Shown here in pieces: positions 35,601-48,133 of a DNA stretch of 64,000 bases (positions are counted from its first letter, which is position 1; every line of letters begins with the position of its first letter). This DNA comes from Toxoplasma gondii ME49 (taxonomy: Eukaryota; Apicomplexa; Conoidasida; Eucoccidiorida; Sarcocystidae): positions 1,240,001 to 1,304,000 of the forward strand of contig NC_031479.1 of assembly GCF_000006565.2 (NCBI RefSeq), in the 5' to 3' direction. The position numbers and the translations under genes are program-made. The notes under the pieces were generated by a model. That model was not told where the DNA came from. It saw only the letters and a program-made list of their open reading frames with translations, and ran no database searches.

Positions 35601-36439
35601 CGCAGGTGCTTTCGTTATGCATGTGGCAGTGTGGATGTTCTATGGCTCCTTTTGTCCAGTGGCCTAGGTGTTTTTCTGAAGAGGCGTATGAACTCCTACT
35701 GGACGATGCATTCTATCTGAAATGATGCCTGGCCGTCGTGTGTGCTTGCGCGCTGAAGCAAGTCTGCGTCTGGGAGGTTTAACGCAGACGAGAAGAACGC
35801 GTCGCTGTCTGGGTGGGCTTCGCCGGTGTTGTATGATGTGGAGAAAAGGAGGCAAGAGCCAACAAGCAAACGCACTGGCAAGAGTCGAAAAACGAACGCT
35901 GGAGTAGGTGGGTCTCACGTTGTCTTCACCGCTTCTCTCATTGAAGCGGGGAGAATCAACATCAACACCAGCAGACACAGAAAACGAACGCGACGAGAAA
36001 CCGAGTGGTACAAGGAAGAACAAAGTCCGTGTCTGTTCGGCTGGACCCCCCGCAAAAAAGGATGGCGACAAGCACGATTGGAATGGAAGACCCTGGCAGG
36101 TCGTTGGGCGGCTAGACGCAAAGACGAGAAACCAGGTCACGAAGACAAGGGAACAGATACAAGAAAACACAACAAGAGTAACGCCGCCGCTGCGTTTTCG
36201 ATTAAAAAATGAGCATGTATAGCCTTACGCGTAGATCATCCGTGTCTATCATGCCAATGCGTCTGTGCGCGAATGACGTACACGTAGAGATTCGGAACCC
36301 ACACCCTTCTCATTCAGGCGCAACGCGAGAATACAAGAGGTATGAGAAAAAGCCTGTGCATGCAGCTTGACGTGAAAAGGGACAAGCCACTAGTCATACA
36401 AAGGCGACATACGTACATACATGCATTTACATGTGTCCA

Positions 36440-36495
36440 TATCTATCTATCTATATATATATATATATGTATATATATATGTATATGCGCACTTG
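36440..36495. repeat. TA/CTA microsatellite
   Basis: tatctatctatcta followed by TA runs, downstream of the SERAC1-like gene. Confidence 0.9.
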
Positions 36496-36739
36496 CGGCT
36501 GCGGAGTGTTGCATGCTCTGTGGGAGAACGATGTTCTGCATTTGCAGCATTGTTTTTCGAAGAGTTGAAACCACCAGCGATGTGGACTCCTTCCCTAGAC
36601 GCGTTCGCCGATGTCTTCCGACAAAGAAGACGAGACGTTCAGGTCGTGTCTGTTTTCTGAATTTCCTTTATCTTATTCCCTTTTTAGGCTTCCTTGCTCC
36701 CCGATATTTGTCACCTCGTTCTCTTGTTTTCACCCGGTT

Positions 36740-39700
36740 TCACTGTCGCTCTGTGTCCTTAGCTTCCTTCCAACTGTGCTGCTCTGCCTCTCTTTCTGCA
36801 GCGTCGGCTCTTCTCTGCGTTCCCTCCTTTCTCGTGGTCACTCGCCGCTTTCTCCCCGTCTCCTCCTTGTCTGTCAATTCGCTCAACAAGTCTGCCAAAA
36901 CGCGAAAACGCACGTCGGCAGCCGACGCAGGTTTGCAGACTTGCGTGTGGTCGACATCGACCAGAATTCTTGGCGACGCCGGCAGCCAGCTGGGCATCGA
37001 CGACCATGCGGGCACAATCAGTGTGCTCCCTCCTGGAAAAAACAGCGAAATGCTCTTCAAAACCTACAGGTGTTCCTTCATAAAAGACAAGGTCTCAAGT
37101 TTAAATGCTGAAAAAGCAGAAAAGCGTCGACTAGCGAAAGTCGAGATCTGTGGCCAGGGATCTTCCCGCTGGGGTGTACATACACCGGACTGCCGCATGT
37201 CCGCCGAACTGAACGTTTTTTATTTGGCAACGCCACCACGCCGTGGGCAAGCCTTCCTCACACAAGCAACAAGTCCATGGATATTCTTATCCACACATAT
37301 GCAAACAAACATGGAGTGTAGTGGTGTCCAGCGTACATTTGAAGAACCGACATTGCTGACACAAACTGTGCGAGCATCACATTCACTTCGGGACGCTCCT
37401 CCTAATGCTCGTATGTACAGAGTACTTGCATCCCCGTAGCCGCATTGACGATGATGGATTGGTAGTGACCTATTGACAGTTCGATTTTTTACAAATACAT
37501 ATATATATATATATACATGTATATACATACGCATATTTATACCTACATATGCACATTCACGAAACTATTTGCATCTTTGTTTGGAGATACGTTGGACGTT
37601 CCCTCACCGATGTAGGGAAGTTTCGTAGTCTGCACTTCGCCCAAGGCTGCGACGCGAATGTGTTCTCCGTTTGGTGAGTGGAGCAATGCCTGAAAGGCTC
37701 TGGAGAGGGCCTGGCGATAACTGTCTCCTGGGCTCAGCTGAAGAACATAGCGCGGAAAGAAACCTTGCAACACCCGAACCCAGTCGCCCTCAGCGAGGGG
37801 CGAGCCTGAAGAAGGAAAAACAGAATCTCCCAACACAACACACTGTCTGTACACGGGGAGAAGCGCCGGGAACTGAGAGCTGGAAGACTCGTTTGAATCG
37901 CTACTGCTTTTTGCTGAATCCAAGTTCTCATACGTTGCCTCGTTGTCTATACTACTTGGGATGCACGTGAGTCTGAAGTCCCCACCCCCAACAGTTGAAA
38001 GAACACAGCCACAGACCATCGAACAAAGAAAAGGCGATTCTCGCACGCAAACACATACATACACAGAGCATATGTACACACACGTACGTATAAATATAGA
38101 AATATATATACATATATATATATATATATAGAGAGAGAGAGGAAGAGAGGAAGAGAGACGTATTAGCTGAGTAGTTCGGCCGAATCACCTTCTAGGGGAG
38201 TAGCGAAGAAGAGAATTGCTTTTGTATTTTTTCGGATGCCCTCGTCGTGGAGAATGAGGAATTGTGCAAGGAGCCCTCCCATCGAATGCGCCACGAAAAC
38301 AATTGGCCTCTCTTCCTCCCCTACTCCCGCTGCCTTCAACTGCTCTTGAACACACCGTCCCAACTGCTTCAGGGTTACGCCTTCGGACGAGCTGGCACCC
38401 TCCAAGAAGCTGCTGCTCCTAGAACGAAAAACTCGACAGGAAGGAGAACCGGCGGAAGACGGAGGAGCAGAATCAGACGAAGAAGAGGAAGAAGAATCAG
38501 ACGAAGAAGAGGAAGGAGAATCAGACGAAGAAGAGACAGGAGAACCGGCGGACGACGGAGAAGCAGAATCAGACGAAGAAGAGGAAGAAGAATCAGACGA
38601 AGAGGAGGAAGAAGCCGTGGACGGAGAGAGAGCCTGTTTTGAAGCGGGTGTGTCCATCTGTGTTCGACGTGGAGAGTCAGGAGTCCAGGCATCTTCTTTT
38701 TCTGCGATTCTTCGGGATTCTTCTCGCTTTCTCGGCCAACGCAGAAACGCCAACGACAGCGGCGACGAGGGATCAGAGAAAAACGAAGGAGCTGAAAAAG
38801 AGAGAGCAGAGGAAGGCGGCAGGCGCGTGTCGAGAGCAGGTGTAAAACCTGGATTACCGGCAGCACGGTGCTCTTCCTCGAGCTGACCGGTTATATTTCC
38901 AGATTCTTCGTGTTTGTTAACCGAGACGCCGGTCCACACTCTCGGATCTTCGTCGAGACTCTCTTCGCTTTCTTCTCGATCTGCAGGGTGGCGGTAGAAG
39001 GGCGGCTGCTCCCGAAACAGAGGCGCCTGAGTCGACAAGGCAGCGACAAAGGAAAGCATGCAACGGAGACAGAGAAAAAAGGGACGCGAAAACGGAGGGA
39101 ACACAAGTCCAGAGACAAGCGAAAAGGAGGAGCTGGAAGAGATCATCAGGCGCGAAAAACGGCCACACCAAGAGACCAGACGGTTTCCAAACACCGAGAC
39201 TCAAAGCGAGGGAGAGAAGAGAGCGGAAACGTGTGTATCTGACAATCCACCCGTGGGGGCTCGGGTGTACGTACACCGCAATTCCCCCTGGGGTCGAGTC
39301 GTTCTTCGCGTTAGGTTCTATAAGACGCACATATCGCATGCTTTATGCTTCGCAGTGTTTCTGGCGTCCGCTTAAAACTGAAGGAACGAGACGAGCGAAC
39401 CACCGAAGGACACAGCAAGAAAACTTTTTCAAATCCATTTCTCAGTCCTCTCCCTTGGTTCACGCTCTCTTCTCACTGGGTAGTCGATCGCGAGAATTGT
39501 GCACTCCGGGAAGTGTCTGGCGAACAACTGGCGAGGCCACAGGTAGAAGTAGGAATTGAAAGATTGGATTTCCTTTTCCTCAGGAGTTTTGCCTCCTCGG
39601 AAGTTCGCGTCTCGCAGTGTACATGTGCAGGTCGCACGAGGCGCTGAAGCTTGTCGCTTCTCTTCGCGCGATTCCTCACGCGCGCTGGGTTCTCCACCTT

Positions 39701-42700
39701 TCTTCAGAACTCCTTCTCTGTTCGTCTCTTCCTCTCCACCTGTGGACCTGGGAGCTGCGCGCCGCCTGGCATGCGCCGGGGGACCCTCGACCTCCCGAGA
39801 AGCCTTCTGTACCGCTTCTGCTTCCGGTGTCTGTGTCGGGTGCTTCTCTTCATCGAGAAGTACTTCGTCGTAGCATTTGCTGCACCTCCACGTTCTCCAT
39901 GCACTCCCTCTTAATCCGTGAAGAAAGACAACAAAGGGCGCCTTGTTCTCTGTCTCTCGATCTGTCTCCTGGTCTCCGCTCGACTGGCCGTACCTCACAG
40001 CTGGAGTCTGATTCAGGAGCCCAGGGACTTCAGTCTCTCTGTTGATGCGAGTTGAGACTGCAGCTCGCATGTCTCCTTCTCTCTTTCCCACTCGACGCTC
40101 GTCAAGGTTCCTCCTTTCGAGCTCTTTTTCCTCTTCGGCGCTCGGATGCTCCACCTCGCCTCTCTGCGGTTTCTGTCTCGATCCGAGATCGCTTCTCTCT
40201 GTCGCGCGGACCTCTCGCGAATCGAGATGATGCGTCGCACAAAAATAAAAGCAACTTGGGCAGTCCGGAGGACACTGGCAAGCGCTGCTCTGCCTTCCGA
40301 ACTTCTTCGCCCTCTCGAAAGTGTCTCTTTCCCTCGCCTCGTCGCGTATGTCTCGTTCTCTCTCTGTGGGCGCTGCCGTCTCTGATGTGTGCGTCCAGGA
40401 CGGAGGCGACGCGAGGCGTGGAGCGACAGAGAGCGCCTCGGAGAGCGAGACATTGGCGCGTTCTCCGGACTTCTGGCCCAAGTGGAGAGCGGCGAGAAGA
40501 CGTCGCAGCTGTCTGCGGGAAAGGTAGGAAGTCGGCGGGTGCGGTTGAAGAATCTCCTCTCCAAAGCCTGGCGAGAACTCCTGCCGAGCCTCGTGACCAG
40601 GGCGCTCGTGGACCCCAGCAGAGGAAGCCAGCGGAGGCGCGACCGGACTGTGGGGTGGCGGCAGGAGCAGAAGCGGATCGAGCACAGTGTGATAATCTTT
40701 GGGGAGAGAAAACGGATAGACACAGCCGAGGAAAACTCGACGAGACGGAGGAGAAGCCGACGCGGGCGGAGGAGTCTGTAGGTTGTGGAGAGCTCTGCAG
40801 AGACCAGCGAGCAGGTGCGACAAGAGTGGAGAGACGACACAGGTGGGCAGCTTGTTATAACGAACGAGGCCGGTTTTTTCTGCAACTGGACGCTACACAT
40901 GCGACGCTCGAGCTTCGACCGTGTCTTCTTGCCGAGGGAAACGAACAACGCGTTCTTCGGTCTTCTCGCTGAGGCAAAACTCGGCGACAAGTCACGCCGC
41001 GTACTCTTCTTGGTAATGGAGAGAACCATGTCAGAAACGAAACGCAGAAGAGAATCCGTACAAACAGGAGGTTCGCAGGAAAGACCGCCTGCTGAGTGGC
41101 GCGAAGGCGCAGTGCGAAACGCGATGCAGATGCAACGGTCCACATCAGATGTAGGTCTCTTCACACGCATTTGCAGTTTGCTCCTCAAAGCCACAACCGC
41201 AGAAATACGAACAGAAATAGAAAAACACACTTTCAAAGCCACGTCAAAGAAGGACACAGAAGCGTACAAACACAAACATATATATATATATATATTTGGA
41301 ATTGATAGAGCTGTGTGCAGCTGGGGTTGTGGCTGGAAGCCTTCTGGGGAACCACGCAAAAACTCAGGATTTCTTTGTGAACTCGTTCCGACCCCAGTCG
41401 GCCTTTCTCCTGGCATGCCTCCACTCACCTGACCGCCTCGAAGTAGACGAGCGCGGGGGCCGACAAACGCAGAGAGGCAGCGGGAAGCTGGTGGCGCAGC
41501 GTGGAGAAGACGGGAGACAGCAGCGCCGGGTGTACGTACACCTCGTGGACGATTTGCAGCAGAAGTTGCTCCCATGCCGTCTGCGTTCGCGCCGACGCGA
41601 CGAGGGCCGAGTCGGTGGCTGTGGCTCGACGCGAGGACATGCGAAAAAAGGAAAGAGAGAGGCTGTTGCAGCATGCAGCAGGGTGGGCGCAGGAACAAGT
41701 GAGGGAACAGCCGTTCGACAGAGGCACATGCAGGTGCCGCCAGAAGGAAGCGCGAGGCGAGGCCTTCGCAGCACAGCAGGGAAGCGAGAGAACAGACGCC
41801 GCATCCTAGCGCAAATGGCGCACGAGGAGGCTGGATTCGCACGAAGGATAGGGCAACCTGTTTGTAACCATCTGCATGGGTGGTTCGAAAGTCGTTTTCG
41901 CAGGAACGAAGAGACACCGCAGAGAGAAGCGACGCTCAGAAAGCAACTCAGAGTTTCGGCGGGCACCGTCGACGGCGACAGAACCGTCAAGCACAGCCGG
42001 TACCATAGTTCAGTGAGTGACGATTCCAGTTCGCCTGCGTCTCCTCTCTGCGAGAACAGCTTGTTTCCAAGGAGAGGACAGATGCGCAGAGCGTTCGCTG
42101 ACACAGAGACCGACACTGCAGGAAGGTTCTCCGACATCACTGATTGCCTTATAGGCGTTGACGCCCCCCAATTCCTGTTGCCTGCTCCAGTGGACGAGAG
42201 GAAACGACTCCTCGGCGGCTCGGATGACCATTCCGCGCATGCTGTTTACTTTTCCTTCTCTCACCTGCAGCACTGTTCGCCACGGTGCGAACCATCCACT
42301 GGAGCTCTCGCCACAGCTCCAGCCGCTCTGTCCGTGTCTTCGCGACCCTGGCGAGGAACTCTTTCTCCGCTCTCTTCTGGTCTTCGTCTTCCTTCCGAGA
42401 ACGCGCGAGCTCCTCTGCATCTTCCTGTCGCGCAAGTGTCTCCTTTGATGTCGCCCCGGCGGCTAGCAGTCCCTCGTCCTCCCTGGAAAGAGGCCGCCAC
42501 CTTGCTGGCAGCCACCAAGCGGAAGAAACGCCTGGGAACATGTGTCTCTTCTCTGTAGCCTCTGCATGCGAGTCCTCGCCGACTCGCGCCTCTCGAGTCT
42601 CTTCTCTCTTCTTTTCGGCGGCCGCACAAACCGACCACGAGGAGACAGGGTCGGACGAGCGGGGAGAAACATCTGGAGAAGAGGAAAGGGGCGAATTCAA

Positions 42701-45700
42701 AAAAGAAGACAGGCGCGGGGCAGACAAGAGAGACTCGGGTGACTTCCACGCCGCCTCGCTGACGCGACCGCCTCTGCTCCCCACATGCGTAGGTCCCTCT
42801 CCGTTCTGTCTCTCTCCTTCGAGTTGTCGCTCTCCTTCGAGTTGTCGCTCTCCTTCGAGTTGTCGCTCTCCTTCGAGTTGTCGCTCTCGTTCACTCTGTC
42901 TCTCTCGTTCATCGTGTCTCTTCCTCGATCCCCGCACAGCTGTCTTTTCCGCGTCGCGCCTTCGCTCTCCTCGTTCTCGTTCTTCTCTTTCGCCGGTGGT
43001 GGCTGTTCCGGTTGAGGGAGCTTTGTACGCTTCCAGTGCATGCGAGTCGCGAAGCAGCAGGTCGAGAGTCTTCCCCGCGAGGAGCAGAAGGACGTCGAAG
43101 GCGCCTGCTTGCCAAAGATGTCGGTGAGGAAACGAGACAGGACAGCAAGAGAGCAGGGCGAGTTGGCGGAGAGCGGCCGCTCGATCCTCGTCACGCAGAA
43201 TCTGAGAAAAGAGTATCTCTCGGTCGCGGACTTGAAGTGGAGAAGTCTGCACTGTCTCCAGGCAAATCCCGAGAGACGAAGCATTGGGTCCCGAAGTCCG
43301 GAGCTCTTTCCTTGTCGTTGGTTCGTTCTCCTTGCTGTCTGCAGGCTCTTCTCCCTCTCGCCTTCGCGGCGACCAGTGTTTCGCTCCCTTCTTTTCCGTG
43401 TCTTCCTCTCCAATATGTGCGTCGCGCCCTGTCCCTGCCCTCGCTGTCTCCTCTCGCCCCTCGTCCCCCTCCGTCTTCTTCTCGCCTCTGCATGCACCCC
43501 ACAAGTTGCCTCCAAGAAAGGCGTCTGCGCTCGGACTGGCCTCGCGGCCTGTCTCGCCTCGCTGTACGTCTTGCCGCTTCCTCGCGACAGGGCAAGGCTG
43601 GTCATCCCGATCTTGCAGCTCCTCTCGAGCGCCAGAGCGATCTGAGTCGGAGATGAGAAACTCAGACAGAGATGGCCCTGGGGTCGCAGGCTTGGCCTCG
43701 ACTTCTGCCTCCACTCTTCTTCCAGGGTGGACCGCCAAAGACGAAAAGAGCCTTCCAGCAACCTCGCCCTGCGTTCCTTCGAGTCTCTGCGGCACAGAGG
43801 GACCTCCCCCTTCTCGTCGCTCGCGGGCGTCTCTGGAAGCAAAAGAAGAAGAAGAAGAAGAAGGAGAAGAAGAAGAAGAAGGAGAAGAAGAAGAAGAAGG
43901 AGAAGAAGAAAGAGAAGAAGGAGGAATTCGCTGATTCGGGACTTGAGTGAGAGATAGGAAAGACGACGGAGGAGGAGGCGACGTGTCGAGCAGAGCGAGA
44001 GTCTGAGCAAGAATCGAATCGGGATCCCAGTCGAAAAAAGCATCTGCGGCTTGACGGGCAGGCCACTCGATGAGGTCTTCGAGGAGAAGCAACTGCATGC
44101 CTTGGAGAGCGCTCGCAAGCATTTCTTCCGCCCACGCTGTGAAGTGACGCGACGCTACGCCTGCAAAGGAAAACAAGCAGTGTCCAAGAGAAACGCCGGA
44201 AACCTGCTAAAAAAACAAATATCTGAGAATTCAGCTCCCAAGACAGAGACAAACCCACCACAGAAAGCGTCCAGGATGTCCCCCCAGACGGACGCGCGCG
44301 CCCTGCACCTCTCTTCTCTCTCGGAATCGAAATATCCGTGAACCTGCGCGCATATCTGCTAGAGACAGTGTCTCCCCCGAGTGGAGGACCCGGTAAACAC
44401 CCCAAAGAACAGTGGCTGCAGGGTAACTCGCGCTCGCGCGCGCGCGGCTTCGCGGCCTCTCTCCCTCTTCAGTGCGACTCCCGCTTTTCTGCGACAGCCT
44501 TGGAGGCCTACTTTGCTGGGCCATCCAAACACGGAGGGCGTGGCGAAGGGATGCTGTCCAGTCTTCTTCTTCTTCTCCGTCGCTCTCCTGCGAACGCGCG
44601 TCTTGGCGCTCGGGCTTCGCCGCCTTCGCAAGAACTTCGAACTGCCTGAGGTCTCCGACGCGCAGGGCAAAGCGCACCAGCGCGCGTCCTACGTCTGCGT
44701 CTCGCGGGGCCTCGCCCCGACCGCCGGCAAGCAGAAAGGGCAGAGACTCGAGAGAGTCGCACGCCAACGAAGAAGCCACTGCGCTTTCCCACGGCCCTCG
44801 TCCGGTGCCCGAGAAAGGCAGCGACGCAGACGCCCCTAGGGACGCTGACGCGACAGAAGAAGCTGAGAAAGAAGCAGAACCAGATGCAGAAGCAGAGGAA
44901 GAAGCAGAGGAAGAAGGAGAAGCAGAGGAAGGAGAGAAAGACGACCTGAACGGGGAGGGTAACGCAGGATGCGCAACAGCTTCGTGGTCGCTCGACAGGG
45001 AGGAACTGGTGGAATCGAGGAGACGAGAGTGAAGTGTGCTGGTGAGGTACGGCGCGCTCTCTACAACCGCGCAGAGGAAGGCGGCGAAGAGGAACAAGAG
45101 ATTCTTCGAGAAGAGCGAAGGAGCAGGCGATGTCGACAGGGTCTCGGAGAACGTCGACTCGCCCTTTCTCGGCTCGTCTTCCTTCCCGTCGGCTCTAGAT
45201 TGTGTGCTGTCCAGCAGCTCTTCACTCTCCCGCTCTTTCCTCAGTTTCTCAGCGAGTAAAAATGGAAAGAGAGCACATGCAGAGGACCCCTTCGTGCCGT
45301 AGACCCAAGGTGGCAATTCCTCCTTCGCTCCCTCGTCACGCGATTCAGGCGTTTTCTCTTCTTCGGTGTGCGCAGTGAATCCCGGGAGGCGAAGCGCGAG
45401 AAGAAGCGCATGCAGTCTGCCGTTCGCCGTGTTCGTCTCGTCTGTCGTTCTCTTCTCGCCTTCTCCTTCTTCTCTGCGCTGCTCTTCTTCCTCTGGCTGT
45501 GGCGACACCACAGACGCAGCGAGCGAGTCGAGCACAGTGCCAGCGAAGTAGAGAAAGGCTGCAGGGAGCAGAGGGACAGACAGAGGCGAGAGGTGCTCTG
45601 AGGCAGAGGGCAGTCCGTCACGGGCTTCGTCTCGGTTTTCTGCGGATTTCTTCGTTCCCAGGAGTCCGGAGACAAAGCCCAGAGACAGGGACGTGGAGAC

Positions 45701-48133
45701 CCATGAGGGCGGTCTGCGCTTCTTCTCGAAGCACGCATCCGCCTCGAACGCGTCTCTTACGATCTCCTGCAAAGTCTTGAGGAACGCAGTGAGACTGCTG
45801 GCCGCAGTCAGTGGCGAGGAGACGAGGAGCGCCTGAAGTGTGAGGAGAAGGGCGTCTGCGAGCGAGAGAGCACCCGCGGAAGCGCAAGGCCGAGGCGCAG
45901 GCCTGCTTCTGTGTTCAGGTGTCTGCAGCTTCCCGCTCAGAGCCTCCGTGAACGTGAGGGGGGCAGAGCTGGAGAGACGAGTCAGCGGCGACGACGGCGA
46001 AGATGCGAGGAAGGAACAAGGCTGCGAAAGAAGCAAGCGAGCGTCCGCCGCACTCCCGCTGCCGAGACAGGAGCGCAGCCGCTTTTGAGACGCGAGAAGA
46101 CGAAGAGAGTCGAGCCACAGGCGCTGCGCGGGAACAGTCCACGCGGGCACAGTCGGCGTCTGGCACAGCAGCAGAAGGGCAAGTTTGTCCGCTGTCTCCT
46201 CGAGGCCCTGCCGCCGCCTTTCCTTGTCTCGCGCGCCCTCGTCGCTGCCTGCCGCTCCGGGACCGACCCGAGTAGAAGCCGAAGGCGCTGAGGCCGCAGG
46301 CGGCGAAGCTCCGAGCACGAAGCGAATGAACGCGAGCGCGAGCAGCTGGCGCAGTTCGGAGACGGCAGATCGTTGAAGTGTGGGGTTTTCAAGTTCCGCG
46401 TCGGCGGCGAAAGACGACGCAGGGCCGGCGGTCGGAAGAGAAGGCGGCGAGTCCAGAGGCGAGAGGTGTTGGAGCCAAGAGGCGAGAATGTGGAAGTCTA
46501 CATCTTCTTCTTCGCGTTCTTCGAGGTGAAACGAAAGAAAAGGCATCTCCTCCGGTTCCGTGTGCAACAGAGCAAACTGGGCGCTTTCCCGCTTCTCCGC
46601 AAGCGTCACTTCATCGCGAGCGAGCGCATGCAGCCACCTGGAAAACAACTGGCGCACAGCGAGGCTCTCGGCTTCTCCCCACAGCGCCGCTTCTCTGTCT
46701 CCCTCCGTGCAGGCATCTCCGTCGGGGAGAGAGTGCGACGCGGGCAGAAACAGAGAGGCGCCTGCACAGGGGCAGGGCGCGTTCAGTCGGCCAGGCGCGA
46801 AGGGAGAAGGCACAAAGGCAGGGTCCAGAAGAGTCGATTCCAGAGGTTTGAGCAGAAGGTAAGAGAGGTACTGAAGAGCGCCAGCGACGGTGGCTCGCGG
46901 GAGTCCCTCCGCCGCGGTCTGGGGAGAAGCGGGAGGAGAGGAGAAGAAAGAAAAGAACTTCCGACGAGGCGTCTCCTCCGCCTCTGACCGCGCGGGCAAG
47001 TTGTCGAGGAGGCGACTGAATACCCAGTCTAGGGAGGAGATCGAAGGACAGGTGGACAGCGTCGCGTCCTGCCAAGCGCGAGTTCCCGTAGCCAACAGAG
47101 TGCAGAGAAGGAGAGCAGCGCCGTCGTCCGGTGCATGAAAGTGTCTCCCCAAAGCGCCTTCTCGCAGGTGGGCGCGTCTCTCCGCGCGAGCGCTTCTTCT
47201 CTCCGTTTCCCTCCACAGCCGCTGCAACAGCTGCCCAGCAGGAGGAATGAAGAAAGTCAATTCAGAAATCCTCGCAACTGCAGAAGACGCGACTGGAGAA
47301 GACGCGACTGGAGAAGACGAGACAGAAGCAGAGGAAGAGGCTGCACAGGCCGCAGGAGGGAGAGAGAGGCGCGAAGGCTCTGTACGGCGAAGACGACGGG
47401 TGACTCGAGAGAGCCTGGGGAGGGACGTCAAGGATGGCGAGAGAGGAAAGGTCCGGGAAGAAGAACAGCATGACAACGAGGGAGCAGTTGGAGGAGACGA
47501 AGAAGACGTTCTTGTCTCCTCCACGTTCCTGGTAGTCGGCATGTCGACAGCGGAACGGTCCTCCGGCTGACTCAGCCTTCCGGAACTCCCGTCGACCAGC
47601 GTCTCCAGATGAGCTGCGTGGATGCCGCGCCTTTTTCTCTCCTTCTCTTTTTCGCTCGGGGTTCCGAGTTGGTTCTCGCGGCGTCTGCCACCCTCGGACA
47701 AGGGTCCGCGCGACGGAGACTTCGCGACGGCAAAGACGGACGATCGGAAGGAAGCAGAGTGCAGCGGAACGGGGAAAGTCCAGTCCCCTGGCCAAGCGCC
47801 TCGCTTCTCTCTGCGGCGCAGAGGAGACGAGACGCTCGCGGCCGCAGCAGTCGTCTCGCGGGAGGGCGTGGAGCCGTCGAGAGACCGCGAAGTCGGACGT
47901 GGATCTTCATGTTGTGAAGAGGCGCAGACCGGGGAGCGGCGGAGAGAAGAAAGGACCACAGTTGCAGAAGCAGCCGCCTGGGGAAGGGAGGCAGACGCGA
48001 GAGGAGGAAGAGCGGAGGACTCGGACGAGGCCTGGGAGCGACACTCAGCAGTCGTGGTCAAGAGATGCAACAGAGAAGGAACAGCGAGCGTCGCGAGAGG
48101 CAGAGGAAACAGACGCCCTACGGAAGTCGTCAT
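36740..48133 (-). CDS. SERAC1-like alpha/beta-hydrolase with very long N-terminal region
   Basis: Seven exons on the - strand: 48133-44344, 44160-42265, 41618-41429, 40794-39477, 39026-38189, 37805-37608, 37032-36740; all phases agree, giving about 2,840 residues. The C-terminal part matches SERAC1: VVFLHGLRGSAWRTWR (oxyanion loop), LWPRQLFARHFPECTILAID, VFVAHSMGGLLAQFL with nucleophile Ser about 2646, FFATPLEGSPLAE across a splice junction, and VDVDHTQVCKP with the catalytic His about 2772. Human SERAC1 (654 residues) acts at ER-mitochondria contacts in phosphatidylglycerol/bis(monoacylglycero)phosphate remodelling and cholesterol trafficking. The first 1,900 residues are Leu-rich helices with Ser, Glu and Arg-rich inserts, perhaps ARM-like, and begin with a possible hydrophobic leader (MTTSVGRLFPLPLATLAVPSLL). 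The donor chosen at 44344 (gttcac) is weak but the only one in phase. A split into two genes at about 44.2 kb is the main alternative. Confidence 0.82.
37494..37535. repeat. TA microsatellite, intronic
   Basis: TA run in the last intron of the SERAC1-like gene. Confidence 0.85.
38098..38155. repeat. TA then GA microsatellite, intronic
   Basis: A TA run that passes directly into gagagagaggaagagagg, just after the 5' splice site at 38188 on the - strand. Confidence 0.85.
38443..38620. repeat. 36-base-type agacgaagaagaggaa repeat encoding Ser/Asp
   Basis: Imperfect tandem repeat read on the - strand as SSSSSDSSSS-type peptide within the hydrolase domain of the SERAC1-like protein, between the HG loop and the nucleophile. 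It includes a duplicated block with Ala-Gly-Ser-Pro. Confidence 0.85.
42790..42905. repeat. 18-bp tandem repeat encoding GERQLE
   Basis: Unit ctctccttcgagttgtcg repeated about five times, read on the - strand as repeated ERQLEG, within exon 44160-42265 of the SERAC1-like gene. Confidence 0.95.
43838..43925. repeat. GAA/GAAGGA repeat encoding Ser-rich segment
   Basis: Trinucleotide repeat in the second exon of the SERAC1-like gene, read on the - strand as Ser/Pro-Ser runs. Confidence 0.85.

Larger units (their letters stand above)
32030..36739. other. long intergenic region without a supportable gene
   Basis: About 4.7 kb. It begins with the upstream region of the repeat protein gene and ends with the 3' flank of the SERAC1-like gene. 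It contains the 63-bp minisatellite (32328-32690), a TA repeat at 36440-36495, and relatively AT-rich unique DNA at 32.7-35.4 kb. Frames of 60-100 codons occur on both strands; none has a domain motif or paired splice sites. A + strand frame at 35432-35725 with several Cys is the most gene-like, but has no support. Confidence 0.55.

Noticed and set aside
35432..35725. Cys-containing 97-codon + frame as a small secreted protein gene
   Set aside because: It has no signal peptide, no splice support, and surrounding DNA has non-coding composition.
40013..41917. 634-codon open frame on the - strand
   Set aside because: It overlaps two SERAC1-like exons in a different frame, runs straight through an intron and through a TA repeat (Ile-Tyr run), and has no motif.
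42697..44118. 473-codon - strand frame rich in Leu and Arg
   Set aside because: It is the alternative reading of the Ser/Glu-rich exon 44160-42265; the in-phase frame is the one that joins the hydrolase exons.
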